A stretch of DNA of 64,000 nt, taken from NCBI GenBank assembly GCA_023313575.1, contig JAJTTP010000001.1, positions 5,394,001-5,458,000 of the forward strand, written 5' to 3'. Position numbers and translations under genes: made by a program. The notes beneath the pieces are model-generated. The model was not told the DNA's origin, searched no databases, and worked only from the letters and a program-made list of their open reading frames with translations. This document shows, one piece after another, positions 24,455 through 36,293 of this stretch. This DNA comes from Eutypella sp. D-1. Taxonomy: Eukaryota; Ascomycota; Sordariomycetes; Xylariales; Diatrypaceae. Numbering within the stretch: the stretch's first letter is position 1; every line of letters begins with the position of its first letter.

Positions 24455-27400
24455 TGTTATAAGCTTTTATTTAATAATGTTATTAATTTTAAATAATATC
24501 CGATATTATGTTTTTTTTAAGTTAAAACTTTTAATAAATTATTAATTTTTTACTTAAACGGATCGAACGAATTAAATAAACGGTAATTACAGCTATAACT
24601 TAAAGAATTATACCCGTTAAATTTAAGCTTAAAAAACCTGGACCTTATAATGGTATTACCCCCGTATAACCTTTTTTTATTATAACCGTAATTTATTTAT
24701 ATTAATAACGTTATATATTAACCACGGAAACTGATAAAACTTTTAACATTATGTTATATTTTACCGGAGGAATAATTTAATAATTTAAACCTATTTTAAA
24801 TATTTTTATAAAAATGGAAAAAAAAGAAAAAATTACGGAAATTAAACCCTTTTTTAAAAAATATAAAAACTTTATAAAAGAAATAAAAACTAATTACGGA
24901 AACCCGGATAAAGTTTAAACCGTTACATAATAATTCTTAAGTTTTAAATAAAAAAAAGCAGCTTATATATATGTTATATAATTTAAATAGCTTATTATTA
25001 AAATAAATTAAATCGATAATAAATCTTTTATTAATACGTTTTATTAAGGATTTAAAAACTTAATTAAAAATAAGATTATTACGTAAAATAAACCAGGCGT
25101 TTTTAACGAATTTATTGCTTTAATAATTAAGATCGATAATAAATAATTTAAACGATAATAAAAATAAAGATATTATATATTTAAAAGATTTAAAAAATAT
25201 TAAAATAATATAAATCAGGATTAAAAACTTACCGATATATCTTACGGGATAATATTAAAATTTATATCGTTCGATATAATACGAAAAAGTAAATAATATA
25301 TTAAATATTATAATTATCGTAAAATAAAATATTTTTAAAAAGAATATAAAAAACTTAAACGAGATAAAAACTAAAAACTTATACCCGAAAGAAAATAACC
25401 TTTTACCGGTAAAAGAACGTTCGGAATAATCCGTTATATATATTCGGATAATAACATTTATTAATAAAGGTTATAAAAAGTTAAACGATTAATTTAAACC
25501 GTAATAAAATAATAACGTTAATAATAAAAGAATAAATATTTTAATAACGATAAAAAAAAAGCTTTTATAAAAACTTATTTCATAAAAAGAAAAAAAAGAA
25601 TTAATTAATTAACTGGTTTAAAAAATAATAAAATTATAAATTATAAAACATATACGGCATTTATATTAAACAATTTTAATAACGTTTTAAAAAATAACGA
25701 TTAAAAATTTATTTATAATAATTTTATAATTAAGATAAATTTATTAATTAAAAAATTTAAATTCGGACGTTGCATTTTTTAAAATACCCCGTTAACTGCC
25801 GAAAATATAAGTATTATTAATATAAAGAACGAAAAATCGGTATCGTTAACCGGATTAAATAATTAATTAAAAGAGGATTCGGTTTTTTATAATAAAAAAG
25901 AAATAAAACCGACCGACGATAATATAAAAGAATTACGCATTATATTAATTACGTACCGTATAATTAAAAGTGGTTAAAAAAATATCTTATTTTAAAAGAT
26001 ATTAAATATATTATTATAACGAATATATATATTAAACGTTAAAAATTATAAAGATCCGGAATAAAATTAAATAACAAAAATACAAAATCCGATATTAGAA
26101 AAATAAGTTATTAAATAACGATTTATATATTTATAAGGATTTATTAAAAAAATAACCTTTAATAAAATTAGCTTTAAGCATTTTTATAATAAATTAATAA
26201 TAAAAAAATATTATAATAACCTGTATAATACCGCATAAGTTTGTAACAAAGATTTAAAAAAATAAAACCGCTTATATTAAGGTTATAAAACGGTATTATA
26301 AAGCTTAAAAACGATACGGATATATTATAATATAAATAAAGGTTAAAAATAATTAATATACCGTTATAATAAATAACGGAACCGAAAATAATTATATAAT
26401 TTTAAAACTATATAATAAGTTATAACTATTATAAAAAAAGAAATAATACTTTTATAATATATTAAAAGCCGAAGGTTATATTTTTTAATACGACGAAAAG
26501 AAAAATATTACGAAAAAGCGATTAATTTAACGTATATATCGAAAAATAAAAATAAAATATTATTTTCGATATTATATTTTTAAAAGGATACGATATAACT
26601 TTTAAATAATTATAATTATATTAATATAATTTATCGATTAATTAAAACATTAACCAAATAATATTCCTTTATTTTTTAAAAACCGATAATAACTTAAAAA
26701 AAAGATTTTAATATTTAACGGATAATAAGTACGGGCATGAGGATATAATAAAAACCTTATTAAAAAAATATAATAAATTAAAAGAAATAAAACATAAAGA
26801 AAAGATTAAATAAATTATCGCTTTTATTCGATAACGATTCCGCTTTTTTAATAGCATTTTAAAAAAAGAATCGATTATATTATTACGAATACGTAATATA
26901 TTACCGTAATATTATTAATACGATAAAATAATTTACGAAAAATTTAAAAAAGGATTATTATAATATAATAAATAAGATCACGAAATTATTTTAATAAAAG
27001 GAAAAACGTTACGATTTTATAAAATTTATAACTTTAACAAAATCGAATTTAAAAAATTACGAAAATATTTTAAAAATAAATTAATAAAAGGATATATTTA
27101 ACGATTTAAATTATTAATAAAATACTTAATTATATTTATATTTAAAAAAACGGTAAGCTATAATTAATAATCGATTATCGATAATTAAATAAAATCATTA
27201 TTAAAAACTAAATACCGTTACCATTTATTATTAAAATAAAAACCCGTTTATACGGAGTTAAATAATTTATTACCTTAAACCTTAAAAATAGGTATTATTA
27301 TATCAGGATTAAACCCGGAAATAAATAAAAAATAGCCTTTAAAATAAAATACGGTTTATTTAAATATTTAATTATACTTTTTAAATTAATTAACGTATTA

Positions 27401-29599
27401 ATATCGTTTTAACGTATAATTAATTACGTTTTACGAAAATATTTTAATATTTTCGTTATTTATTATTTTAACGATATTTTTATTTATTTAGATTTAAAAA
27501 AATAGCATAAAAAATATGTATATAAGGTATAATAAATATTATAAAACGTTAATTTATTAATAAAACTTGAAAAGAATATATTTTATATATAAAAAATAAA
27601 ATTCCTCGGATATATTATTACCCCCGAACATATTAAAATGGACTTTAAAGAAATCGTAATTATTAAAAATTAACAAATATTTATTAATATAAAAAGAAAT
27701 ATAAGCTTTTCTCGGTTTAATAAATTATTATCGGAAATTTATATAACGATTTAAATATATTATAACACTTTTTACGGAATTAATAAAAAAGGATAAACGG
27801 TTTATATAAATTAATAAAGTAAATAAACCTTTTAAAAAATTAAAAAACGTTATTATTAATAAATTAATACTTATTATATACGATTTTAAAAAACCCGTTA
27901 AATTAAAAGCCGACGCTTTAGATTATGTTTTTAAAACATAAATTAAATAACGAGATAAAAAGAAAATTACATTTTATCGTATTTTATTTTTATAAATTTA
28001 TTAAAACCGAACTTAATTATTTAATTTACGATAAAGAATTCTCTATTATTATTAACGTATTTAAAAAATTTAAACATTATTTTATAAAAAATATATATTA
28101 AATTAAGGTTTATACCGATTATAAAAATATTACATATTTTTTTATCATTTAAACTTTTAACGGAAAACAGTTACGATATGCTAAATATTTCACGGAATTC
28201 GATTATATTATTATTTATAAAAAAGGATTAAAAAACGGACGGGTAAATATTATTAGCAAATAATTTATTATGGAAAAAAAGTATATACTAATTAAATATA
28301 CGGTATTCCGATAAACGTTAAAAAAATATTTAAAATAATAATAAATTACCGTTATTAAAATTATTTAAAATAACTTATATAAATAAATTAAATAATATAA
28401 TAACGAATTATTAATAAATAAATAAATAAAACAGTTATAAATATCACGAAAATTATAAAAACAGTTAATATAAAAAATTTATAAATATCTTTTATATAAA
28501 CATTTAAGAAATTATAAAATTTTTAAACGATTATAATAAACCTATATATTCGAGAAAATAAAATCAATAATATAATAAATATAATAATAATATAATATAT
28601 ATGGAATAATTAAAATAAAATAATATAAACCTTACGGAAAATTATAACCATTATTAATTAATAAATAACCATAAGAATTTATTATATTTAATTTTATTAT
28701 TAAATTACTAATATTAAAAGATTTAATAATATATAACGGTTATAATAATATATTCGTAATTATTAACCAATTTATAAATGTTTTTTATTTTATCTTATAT
28801 AATAAAAACATTAACGTAAAGCAAATGGTATATATTTTTTTATAATATATTATAATAATATACGGCTTTATATTCGAAATTATTTCCGATAAAAAAATAA
28901 TATTCGTATTAAAATTTTAGCAAAATCTTATAATAAGATTAAGATTAAACCTTAAGTAAACGGATAAATAAAACGAATTAACCAAACTTTAAAAACTTAT
29001 TTTCGATAATATATTAATTATAAATAAAATAATTAAATAAAATAATTAGCTTATAATATAACTTATTATAAAAATATACGGATAATATTTATTAACGCTA
29101 ATTTCGGATTTACTTTAAACGTTTATTAAAATGCTTATAAAAAAGATTAAATAATATTAAAATTATATTAATATCGGAATAACTTAAATAATTATATAAA
29201 AAAATAAAAGCAAAACTCGAATTTATACGTTAATAAATAAGCTGATATTATAATTAAAAAAAGTTAAAAGGATTAACTTTTTCGGAAAAAAATATAATTT
29301 ATTTAATTATAAAAAATATTATAATAAAATAATTAAATAAAAAACTCGATTATAAATATATCAGACCGTACCTAATTATTAAAGAAATATTAAAAAATAA
29401 TTATAAATTAAACTTATTATTAAAAATTAAAATTTATTTAATTTTTTATATTTCCTTATTCGAAAACGTAATAAATATAAACGTTATAAAAATAAAACGA
29501 AATAACGTCGAAATAAAAATAAATAAATACGAAATGAAAAAAATTTTAAATATACAAATAAAAAATGGACGAATAAAATATAAAATTAAATAAAAAAAA

Positions 29600-30350
29600 T
29601 ATAATAATTTTAAAAATATATAAAAACTTATTAATTATTTAATAAATGTTTAACGTTTTTTAAAAAAATTTTATTAACGTTAATAAAAACGTTAATAAAA
29701 ATAATATTTTAATTAAAATTACCCGATATATTTATTTTAAACTAATTAAAATCCGGAATAACTTTAAAATTTACCGACGTTTTAATAAACCCCGTAAAAC
29801 GCGTATTTTCCGCCCGACGTTTTTTTTTTTTTTTTAATTCTTTTAACTTTTTTAAATTATTAATATTACGAGATACCGTTTTTATTATTTTCTTATATTA
29901 TATACGTTTTTAATAATAAAAACGATAAAATTTCGCGTTAACTATATTAACTTTTTTTTCCGTAACTTTAAGTTTTAACTTTAATTTTTGATATTAAAAT
30001 ATAACCTTTTATAATTACTTCGGATTAAACTTAAATACGTTATATTAATTCCGGTTATAATAAATGCATAATAAATAATAAAAAAAGTCCGAATTAAAAA
30101 CTTTATATTTAAATTAACGGCATTTATAATAAAAATAAAAGTTATATTAATCGGATTAAATAATAAAACCGCCGTAAAAAAAATTACGTTAAAAGGTTTT
30201 ATGTTAAAATAAAGGTTTTACGCGTTAAAAGACCGATTTATTAATATGATTAAATATAATAAAAAATAAAATAAAATAAAAAAGAAAAGAAAATATTTAT
30301 AGTAATAAAAACAGGAAAACTAATTTTAAAAATAAAAACCTTAAAAAAAA
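29600..30350 (-). pseudogene. RIP-degraded antisense ORF of element D (counterpart of 10563-11118)
   Basis: Minus-strand frame opposite to D's pol. It reads TVSRNINNLKKLKELK, RRAENTRFTGFIKTS, NFKVIPDFN and FKINISGNFN, aligning residue by residue with the antisense frame of element A. Nearly all its stops are TAA, with one TAG. A long A/T homopolymer near 29820-29836 makes the frame uncertain upstream. Function unknown. Confidence 0.45.
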
Positions 30351-30356
30351 AATTCG

Positions 30357-30790
30357 TGTTATAACCTGGTTAAATTATAAAAGGTTAAAATAAAATTAAT
30401 AATAAATTACGATCTTATTCGAAAAAATAAAACTTTTAAAAAAACTTAACCATAATAAGTTAACTACGTTTAAATCACGTGATAAAAAGGATAACCAAGA
30501 TAATTAACTATTTTAATAATTTAAAATAATTAAGATAATTAATTATTTTAACGATTTAATAATAACCATATATTTTAATATTAAGAATAAAAAATATAAA
30601 TAATATATAGTTACGTTTATTACCTTTTTTTTAAATAGCTTTTAAACTTATTAACTTATAATATAACTTAATTAAAGCATTTTTTATTATTATTATTAAA
30701 TATAATTATTTATTGTTTAAAACCCTTAGCACTCCTGTTAATATAAACCCTTTAATTAGACTAATAATTAAGAATAAACCAGCCGTTATA
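30357..30790 (+). repeat. Element D 3' LTR
   Basis: 434 bp, uninterrupted. It starts TGTTATAACCTGG and ends CCAGCCGTTATA. It contains TCACGTGA at 30475-30482, intact despite heavy RIP around it. In sense orientation its 3' half (R-U5, from AATAACCATATATTTTAATA on) is shared with LTR types A and B, while its 5' half (U3) is different. Confidence 0.87.
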
Positions 30791-30818
30791 TAATTTTTAA
30801 AAAAGATAATTAATTATT

Positions 30819-31111
30819 TATAATAAAAAAAGGTTATAATTTAAATATAATATATTAAATTTAGCTAATAATTAATTAAAGTTTTTTTAAAGGTATAATA
30901 CTTTTTTATCCATTTAAAAAAAGGTTAAAAAATAGGTTTAATATTTATATATAATCGTACGGAGTACGTATCTTAAAAAAGGTGGTTATATCTTCAGTCT
31001 GTTATATCCATTTTAGCGCCCGTTAGCGCCATACATTCTTATCTCCATTCTTGGCAGCCAACAGGTCCTTGGCAATGCCGATCCTATATGGGGATACCCC
31101 CCCGTGTGACA
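30819..31111 (-). repeat. Element C 5' LTR
   Basis: A 293-bp LTR whose outer end (30990-31111) is almost free of RIP changes while its inner end is strongly converted. The border is fixed by ...GTGTGACA followed by the GATTT duplication. It pairs with the split copy at 9818-9971 and 17209-17340. Confidence 0.85.
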
Positions 31112-32030
31112 GATTTGTTGCTCTAATACTTCCCGCAGGGCATTACCAGGCGAGGGGACTCCGTTTCGTTATCCAACTTATCGGGTGTATTAAGCGTTAT
31201 GGCACATTGTTAACCGGCCACGAGGCAGACACGCCCATAAAGAGGCACATCCGGTGCCTCTAACAGGGTGTCTTGAAAATAGGACTTTTTGCGGCCACGA
31301 TTACGATAAATCATTTGTTGCAATCGGTGGAATAGGCCCCGTGAAGCCCATCCTGACACTAAAATATCAAAGGAGCACCCGTGCCAAAGTTGGGGAGACT
31401 CTTCTTCTTTTTCCGGCCTCCCCCAAAGCTATAGCAGGGCCCAAAATACAACTCTTTTTGGCCGCGACAGCATTACATAATCATGGACTGGACATCATCG
31501 AAGTGACTTCAGGTTGTTTCGCCACCACAGTTACCAAAGCTACCTTTCGTGTCAAGATATCTCTAGCATCGCGTTCAGAAGACCAAGATGATGGTACATG
31601 GGGATTGTATATTATCATGTTGAAGTGAGGATCACTACGCCAGGGCTAAGGGGTATCGTATCCCCCCCTGGTGGCTTTCGGACTTAAGGTCCCCTGCTGA
31701 ACTATATGCGATTCTCCGTACTATAAAGTAGCCCCACTAGAATGAGGCTCAACTGACCGCGACATCTACGCCGCAGGATAATTCTGTAGCGAGCGCCAAA
31801 GTAATTGAGCTTCGTTGCTTGAACTAGCTAGGCAGACTTGAAAATCTTAGAAAGTAACCTTTTGGGCGGTGTTTTATGAATACACAGCCTTTAGAGCACG
31901 GTGTTGGTTGGCATGTAACAGTGCATTCATTCTAGATATATAAATTGGAAAACCCTCCTGGACAGACTGCACATGACAACTGCTATGACGGCTTAAGTCC
32001 CTTGAGCAGGAAAAGAAAAAATGAAACCAT
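31112..32030. other. Intergenic, no supported gene
   Basis: The first five bases are the right GATTT duplication of element C; composition then returns abruptly to normal. The longest open frame (31254-31628, +, 124 codons) has no recognisable motif or codon bias, and I do not call it a gene. A small perfect inverted repeat GAGGCAC-atccg-GTGCCTC lies at 31242-31260. Confidence 0.5.
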
Positions 32031-32558
32031 CTAATCCAGGTTTCTGGCAACCTGCTTAACATTCTCCCCAAAATCGAACGCCTCGCCGCCGAACATCATG
32101 CGGACCTTGGCATCGGTCTCATTCTCCAGAATGATCTTCTTGGTCATGAAACCGCGGGAGATGATGTCCTTGGCCAGCGAGGTGGCGCGGCCCTTGGGCA
32201 CCTTGGGCAACTTGATCAGGTTTCCGGCAGTGTCCTTGAAGGCGCCGGACTCGGCATCCCACTCCCACTCCCACTGGTAGTTCGGGTCGGCGTAGGCCCA
32301 GGGGTTGCCCAGGGCCTTGCACTTGCGGGAAACTCCCTCGGGGAGGAACGGCAAGACGTACTCCACGTACGTCTTCTGGACGAAGTCGGTCGCCCAGAAG
32401 AGCGTCTGCTTCGTTGTCGGGTCAATCTTGCAGATGGCCGCTGTGGGAGGCTCGAGATACTTGTATTCTGGGTGGTTGTATAGGTGGCGCAGTAGAACCG
32501 CATGCTTCTCTGCTTGCTCGAAAGCTTCTGCGGGAGTGGGTGGCTTGATGGGAGCCAT
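32031..32558 (-). CDS. Conserved-looking fungal protein of unknown function, 175 aa
   Basis: A single-exon frame with strong GC-ending codon bias (GCC, GTC, AAG), unlike the surrounding non-coding DNA. I start it at the ATG at 32558 (MAPIKPPTPAEAFEQAEKHA). An in-frame ATG five codons earlier (32573) is the alternative. The protein is soluble, with no signal peptide or membrane segment. Features are an N-terminal helix rich in Ala/Glu, a Trp-rich centre (QWEWEWD near residue 105), and a Lys/Gly patch LPKVPKGRATSLAKDIISRG before an acidic C-terminus. I do not recognise the family. It lies 0.9 kb from the retrotransposon block and is isolated from other genes. Confidence 0.7.
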   Translation of the reverse strand: MAPIKPPTPAEAFEQAEKHAVLLRHLYNHPEYKYLEPPTAAICKIDPTTKQTLFWATDFVQKTYVEYVLPFLPEGVSRKCKALGNPWAYADPNYQWEWEWDAESGAFKDTAGNLIKLPKVPKGRATSLAKDIISRGFMTKKIILENETDAKVRMMFGGEAFDFGENVKQVARNLD

Positions 32559-35500
32559 GCTATATGATTTCAAGCTATATAGTATTCAAATGAGGGAAAT
32601 TGGGGAACGAAGGTATCAATAACGGCTTGATTAAACGCCTGGAAATGTCAAGAGTGCTCTCCAACAGTTGTGATATTTTGATGATGATGAAGTTGCGGTG
32701 TTATCGTTCCTTATCGAACACCTTAGTTACGTATGAGCGTGGAGCGCTAGCAGGGACTGTGCGGTACACATTGACTATGATTTGCTGCTGGCCGGTGACG
32801 TGCAGACTCCCCATAGTTCGATGCACTACTTCCACCGCGATAAAGTGGTGTTGTTGAATGCCTGCTAGATACATAAGGGTTTCAATATGCAATTATAAAG
32901 ATTACTCAGTTAACACCTATTGCTAATCGCACCCGACATCGAGCAATAGGCCTGAAAAAGATTACAATATATGCCTCTTCTTAATACCGTTCATCCATCA
33001 GAGTTGAGAAGCAGGGAGTAGTGTGAGCAGTCACCTTTCGCGTAGTCATCATGTCTTGGTACCGGGAGAGTGGCATTAGTATACCCTAATCGGTATACAT
33101 AGTCGTTATAAGGCTTAGGGGTGACGGGCAGACCAGGGCTAAATACATCATAACCCCACCATGGGCACTTACCATTAAGTACTTAGCTACGGGCACGCCT
33201 AAGCACAGCGCAAGCAGAATACTATCGAGGTTTTACTCCTATATAATTGTCGACAATCAAATTTTGATATCTATCATTCGTAGAGCATCACCTGCCCTGC
33301 GCGTTATCACAATTTTGAGAACTGAATTACCTTTCACAGATAACGATCATTTGGTATCATAAAGAGGCAAGGGCACGGTAGTGGGGACTCGGCCCCCTCC
33401 CTAGAAGCTTGTATGAATTGAAGCGGGGGTGGGGCTGTTGGGTTGTATCATTTTGATCAATGGGGGAGCTCTGCGAAGTGATCTATAGCGCATTCGTGTA
33501 GTTTCTCCTTTTCATATCACTAGATCTCCCTTTTCATGTATCATATACGCTGATACTTGGCTTGGGTTGCGATGTCAGTCAGTTCATAGTTTGGCCATGC
33601 GAGGATGCAGGCCCGAAAGAACAGCACGTGTAATGTATATGCGTACTTTGTCATTACCACGCGATTATGAGGCCGACCACAGGGTTATCATAACCCCCAT
33701 ACCCAGCTGTGAGGAGCAACTGGCTTATAGTTATCTCCTTTTGCGCTTCTGCCTATATGTAGGCCATCGAATGATAAGCTAAGCTTATCTAGCATTGGCG
33801 TCGACGACGATGTAAGGGGGCCCGGTATGTTTACTTTACGACGGTATAGCTCCGTGAATATGTGCGCCACCTATGTAGGTTCGAGCCGAATATGTGTAAG
33901 TTGTAAATATTCAATCCCCAGTTGGGAAGATACCAGTTTAAACTGTATTTAGTCTGGAAATCCGGGGCATCAAGTGTGTGATACCACGTTGGAATCTGGG
34001 TCTTGCGTATGCTGTTTCCCGAGCGATGATCTGAAAAAGCGTAGTTCCTGGAATTGGGAACGTCATGCCTACGCGGGAACCATTCGAAACCAGGAGAAAG
34101 TGTATGCACAGCGCTTAAAGAGACACATCGTCGTCCAATCATCCATGCATACTAAAATCTGACATCGGATCGAACCTAGGAAGGTGTATCTAGCGGAGCG
34201 CCTGCACACCTGAGGCTGTGCTCCTCCTATTTCATGTGGCTTGTAGATAGGAGGCTTACTTGATGATGGTGATATGTCTCCACTCTGCGTTAACGACATG
34301 TCAATTCCGCTTCCACGTATCGTAAAATCCAAGTCCATGCGAGAAAGCTGCCGCTAAACTCTAACCCTTCGGGGTACAGCCCACAACTATGCACAAGGTC
34401 TTCCTGACACTGATTGTGTGAGATGAATCCTGCACAACCACTGCGAATACATAACGAGTATCGCGCTCTTGGTACGACAAGCATTTCCAATAACTGGGGG
34501 GCAAAGCCCAATGGTTACTCCCATATTGTACTGTCATTTCTCTCGTTGGCCCCAAAGACGATATCTCGTACATAGTAGCTTCAGCCCCTCACTAGTCGTC
34601 CTGTCACTCTTCCTCTGCGCTATTATTCCGCCTGGCAGAATTTCCTTCCCGTATCTGAATACGGCCGAGACCATACGAAGCCGGCAGTTCTAGATGAGCG
34701 AATTCCTGATTAGCTTGACCTTCCAACGTCGTTACCATCCGATGGCTTGTCTGTGTGATAGGTGGACACCGGAGACAGCGGGTCGGGAGGCTCACTACAT
34801 CGAGAAATGCCTTTAAGATAGTTGGGAGCGATTGTGGAAATGGTACCACCAACCTTTTAAGCCTCCGCCACTAGGGCCAGCCTTAAGTGGACGGAGGATT
34901 TCCTGCGAATCTTTGGGGTTAATGGCGAATCTTAAATTTGTGTACTTCTTAGTTCCAGGAACTGCATCCATTTGTCCATTGAAGGTGCAACGTCGCCAGA
35001 TATGACAGAAGCCCTATGTGGTGACAGAGTGAGCTCGGGATTGGGATACGGCATATCGCAAGAGATTTCGGAAGCCTCACTACACCGAGACCGACTTGAA
35101 TGTCGTGCGTCGAGAACGCACCCTGAAACGATTTCGAGCAAACCAAGTAGAGCAACGTGAAAATCCTCTATCCATTTTCTGTTCGTATTTTTTCTCGATT
35201 TTATCGCCCTTTTGAACATCCTATGGCGTCTTCTCTATCTAATCCTCTAGTTACCATATCGGGCTTGTCACCCCTCTTAATCAAGAGTTCCAAGGGCTCG
35301 GCATGCATCAAACCCTGTGATATGTTACTATCTTGAAATCGGTTACACTAGTGTTACCCGCCTTATCGCTCCATGGATGTCGCTATGCCAAGAGCTGAGG
35401 CGATCTTGGTCGGGTGCCAAGTCGCCGTTAGATGTTTGCTCTCACAACGTGCCATTGGGGGTCCTGCTCCATAACATTGAACGGCTAACTAGTACTACTT

Positions 35501-36293
35501 GACATATTTGTGTTCCGTTGGTTCAGAATTAATAATTTCATTGTAACCTTGCGTGATCGTTCTTGATGCCGACCAGTTCCGGGTGGTGCTGTTATGGGAT
35601 CACGAAACTCGACACCTTGCCCATAAAAGGAAGGATATTGGAGCGCATTGGTCCCGCGGACCATATCTCGGATTTGCTCCAGGAAGACGACCTTCCTACC
35701 CGGTCTAGCCGCAAAGATGTATCTACACCTCGAGACTGGAGCGCTTTTTTTTCCCTCTTATCTCTTCCATAATTTCATAATTAAGCGGCCAGTTTGAATT
35801 AGCCGTAGAACTTAATGGTCCAACGGCCGACTAACCATCCTAGAGATTTTAGTTAGCCAAACGCTTCGGATGTTGCCGAGTTGGCCGAGGTATAGTCGCT
35901 GCAATACTCTAGCCACATGTATCAGAGGTATATATCGAAATACGTACAGGTATTTGTATTTCCGCGCGTGGCGGCATCATGGTTTGGGTAGTCCTCCGCA
36001 TTGTGAATCTAAAAGGGCAATTGAATGGCGGATTCTAGACCCAGCGGGCGACCGGGGCCATGCGATGGCACAAGATTAGGGTCTGTATCGCATCATCGTT
36101 CATGTTCGTGTCGTGAAACGAAAGAGGGTTGGTGGTGTCCCACCCTCAAGCAATCCATTAAGGATGCCGGAAATATTTATAGACACACGTGCGCCATCGC
36201 CATGGCGATGGTCCGCTCTAGCTTGAGTGAGGCCTCATGCATTCGTAGCCCCTTTCGTTCCCCGGATCTATACACTCCCTTCTACACAGGAAC
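32559..36293. other. Gene desert, 3.7 kb
   Basis: Open frames are many but short on both strands, with no family motif, no consistent codon bias and no joinable exons. Base composition is near the flanking average and not RIP-like. It may be old decayed sequence. The last part (about 36200-36293) should hold the promoter of the downstream transporter. Confidence 0.45.
36194..36211. promoter_or_regulatory. Perfect 18-bp palindrome upstream of the transporter
   Basis: CCATCGCCATGGCGATGG is its own reverse complement and ends 83 bp before the OPT transporter ATG. A dimeric regulator site is possible, but only the symmetry and position support it. Confidence 0.3.

Larger units (their letters stand above)
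23597..30790 (+). mobile_element. Element D: full-length Ty3/gypsy retrotransposon nested in C
   Basis: This is a gypsy element on the + strand, same family as A. LTRs are 23597-24454 (5', split by solo LTR B2) and 30357-30790 (3', 434 bp). The internal region is about 5.9 kb. Readable + strand pol remnants, in gypsy order, are: RT YYFNDIFIY at 27461-27487; FLGYIITPEHIKMD at 27602-27643; AFLGLINYYRKFI at 27705-27743; RNase H VYTDYKN near 28109; and integrase EIISDKK...F...QNL near 28876-28930. A degraded CCHC-knuckle-like stretch near 25305-25335 may mark gag (weak). All frames carry many TAA stops. No matching 5-bp duplication is visible (AAATA left, TAATT right), so the flanks may have been rearranged or mutated. 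Confidence 0.86.
9818..31111 (-). mobile_element. Element C: outer Ty3/gypsy LTR retrotransposon, RIP-degraded, host of nested insertions
   Basis: This is a gypsy-type LTR retrotransposon lying on the minus strand. Its 5' LTR is 30819-31111 (293 bp). Its 3' LTR is split by element A into 9818-9971 and 17209 to about 17340. The two LTR copies align through CGTACGGAGTACGTAT and AAAAAAGGTGGTTATAT. Pol remnants are readable on the minus strand: the reverse-transcriptase Y-x-[DN]-D region near 19770-19800 (VYINDLFIY) and the post-RT GFINFYRKFI motif near 19503-19550. Both are hallmarks of gypsy RT. All frames are broken by TAA stops of the CAA-to-TAA RIP type. Without nested DNA the element is about 6.9 kb. 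The outer LTR ends are much less mutated than the interior. It cannot be autonomously active. Confidence 0.85.

Noticed and set aside
9818..31111. AT-rich block as mitochondrial DNA insertion or centromere
   Set aside because: CpG is retained, LTR pairs with 5-bp target duplications and gypsy pol motifs are present, and no mitochondrial genes are seen; RIP of retrotransposons explains the composition.
31254..31628. 124-codon + strand frame just right of the retrotransposon block
   Set aside because: No motif, no codon bias and no upstream context; treated as chance.
35870..35945. Possible tRNA-like segment (GTTGCCGAGTTGGCCGAGG)
   Set aside because: Resembles a D-arm of Leu/Ser tRNAs but no T-arm or matching acceptor stem follows.
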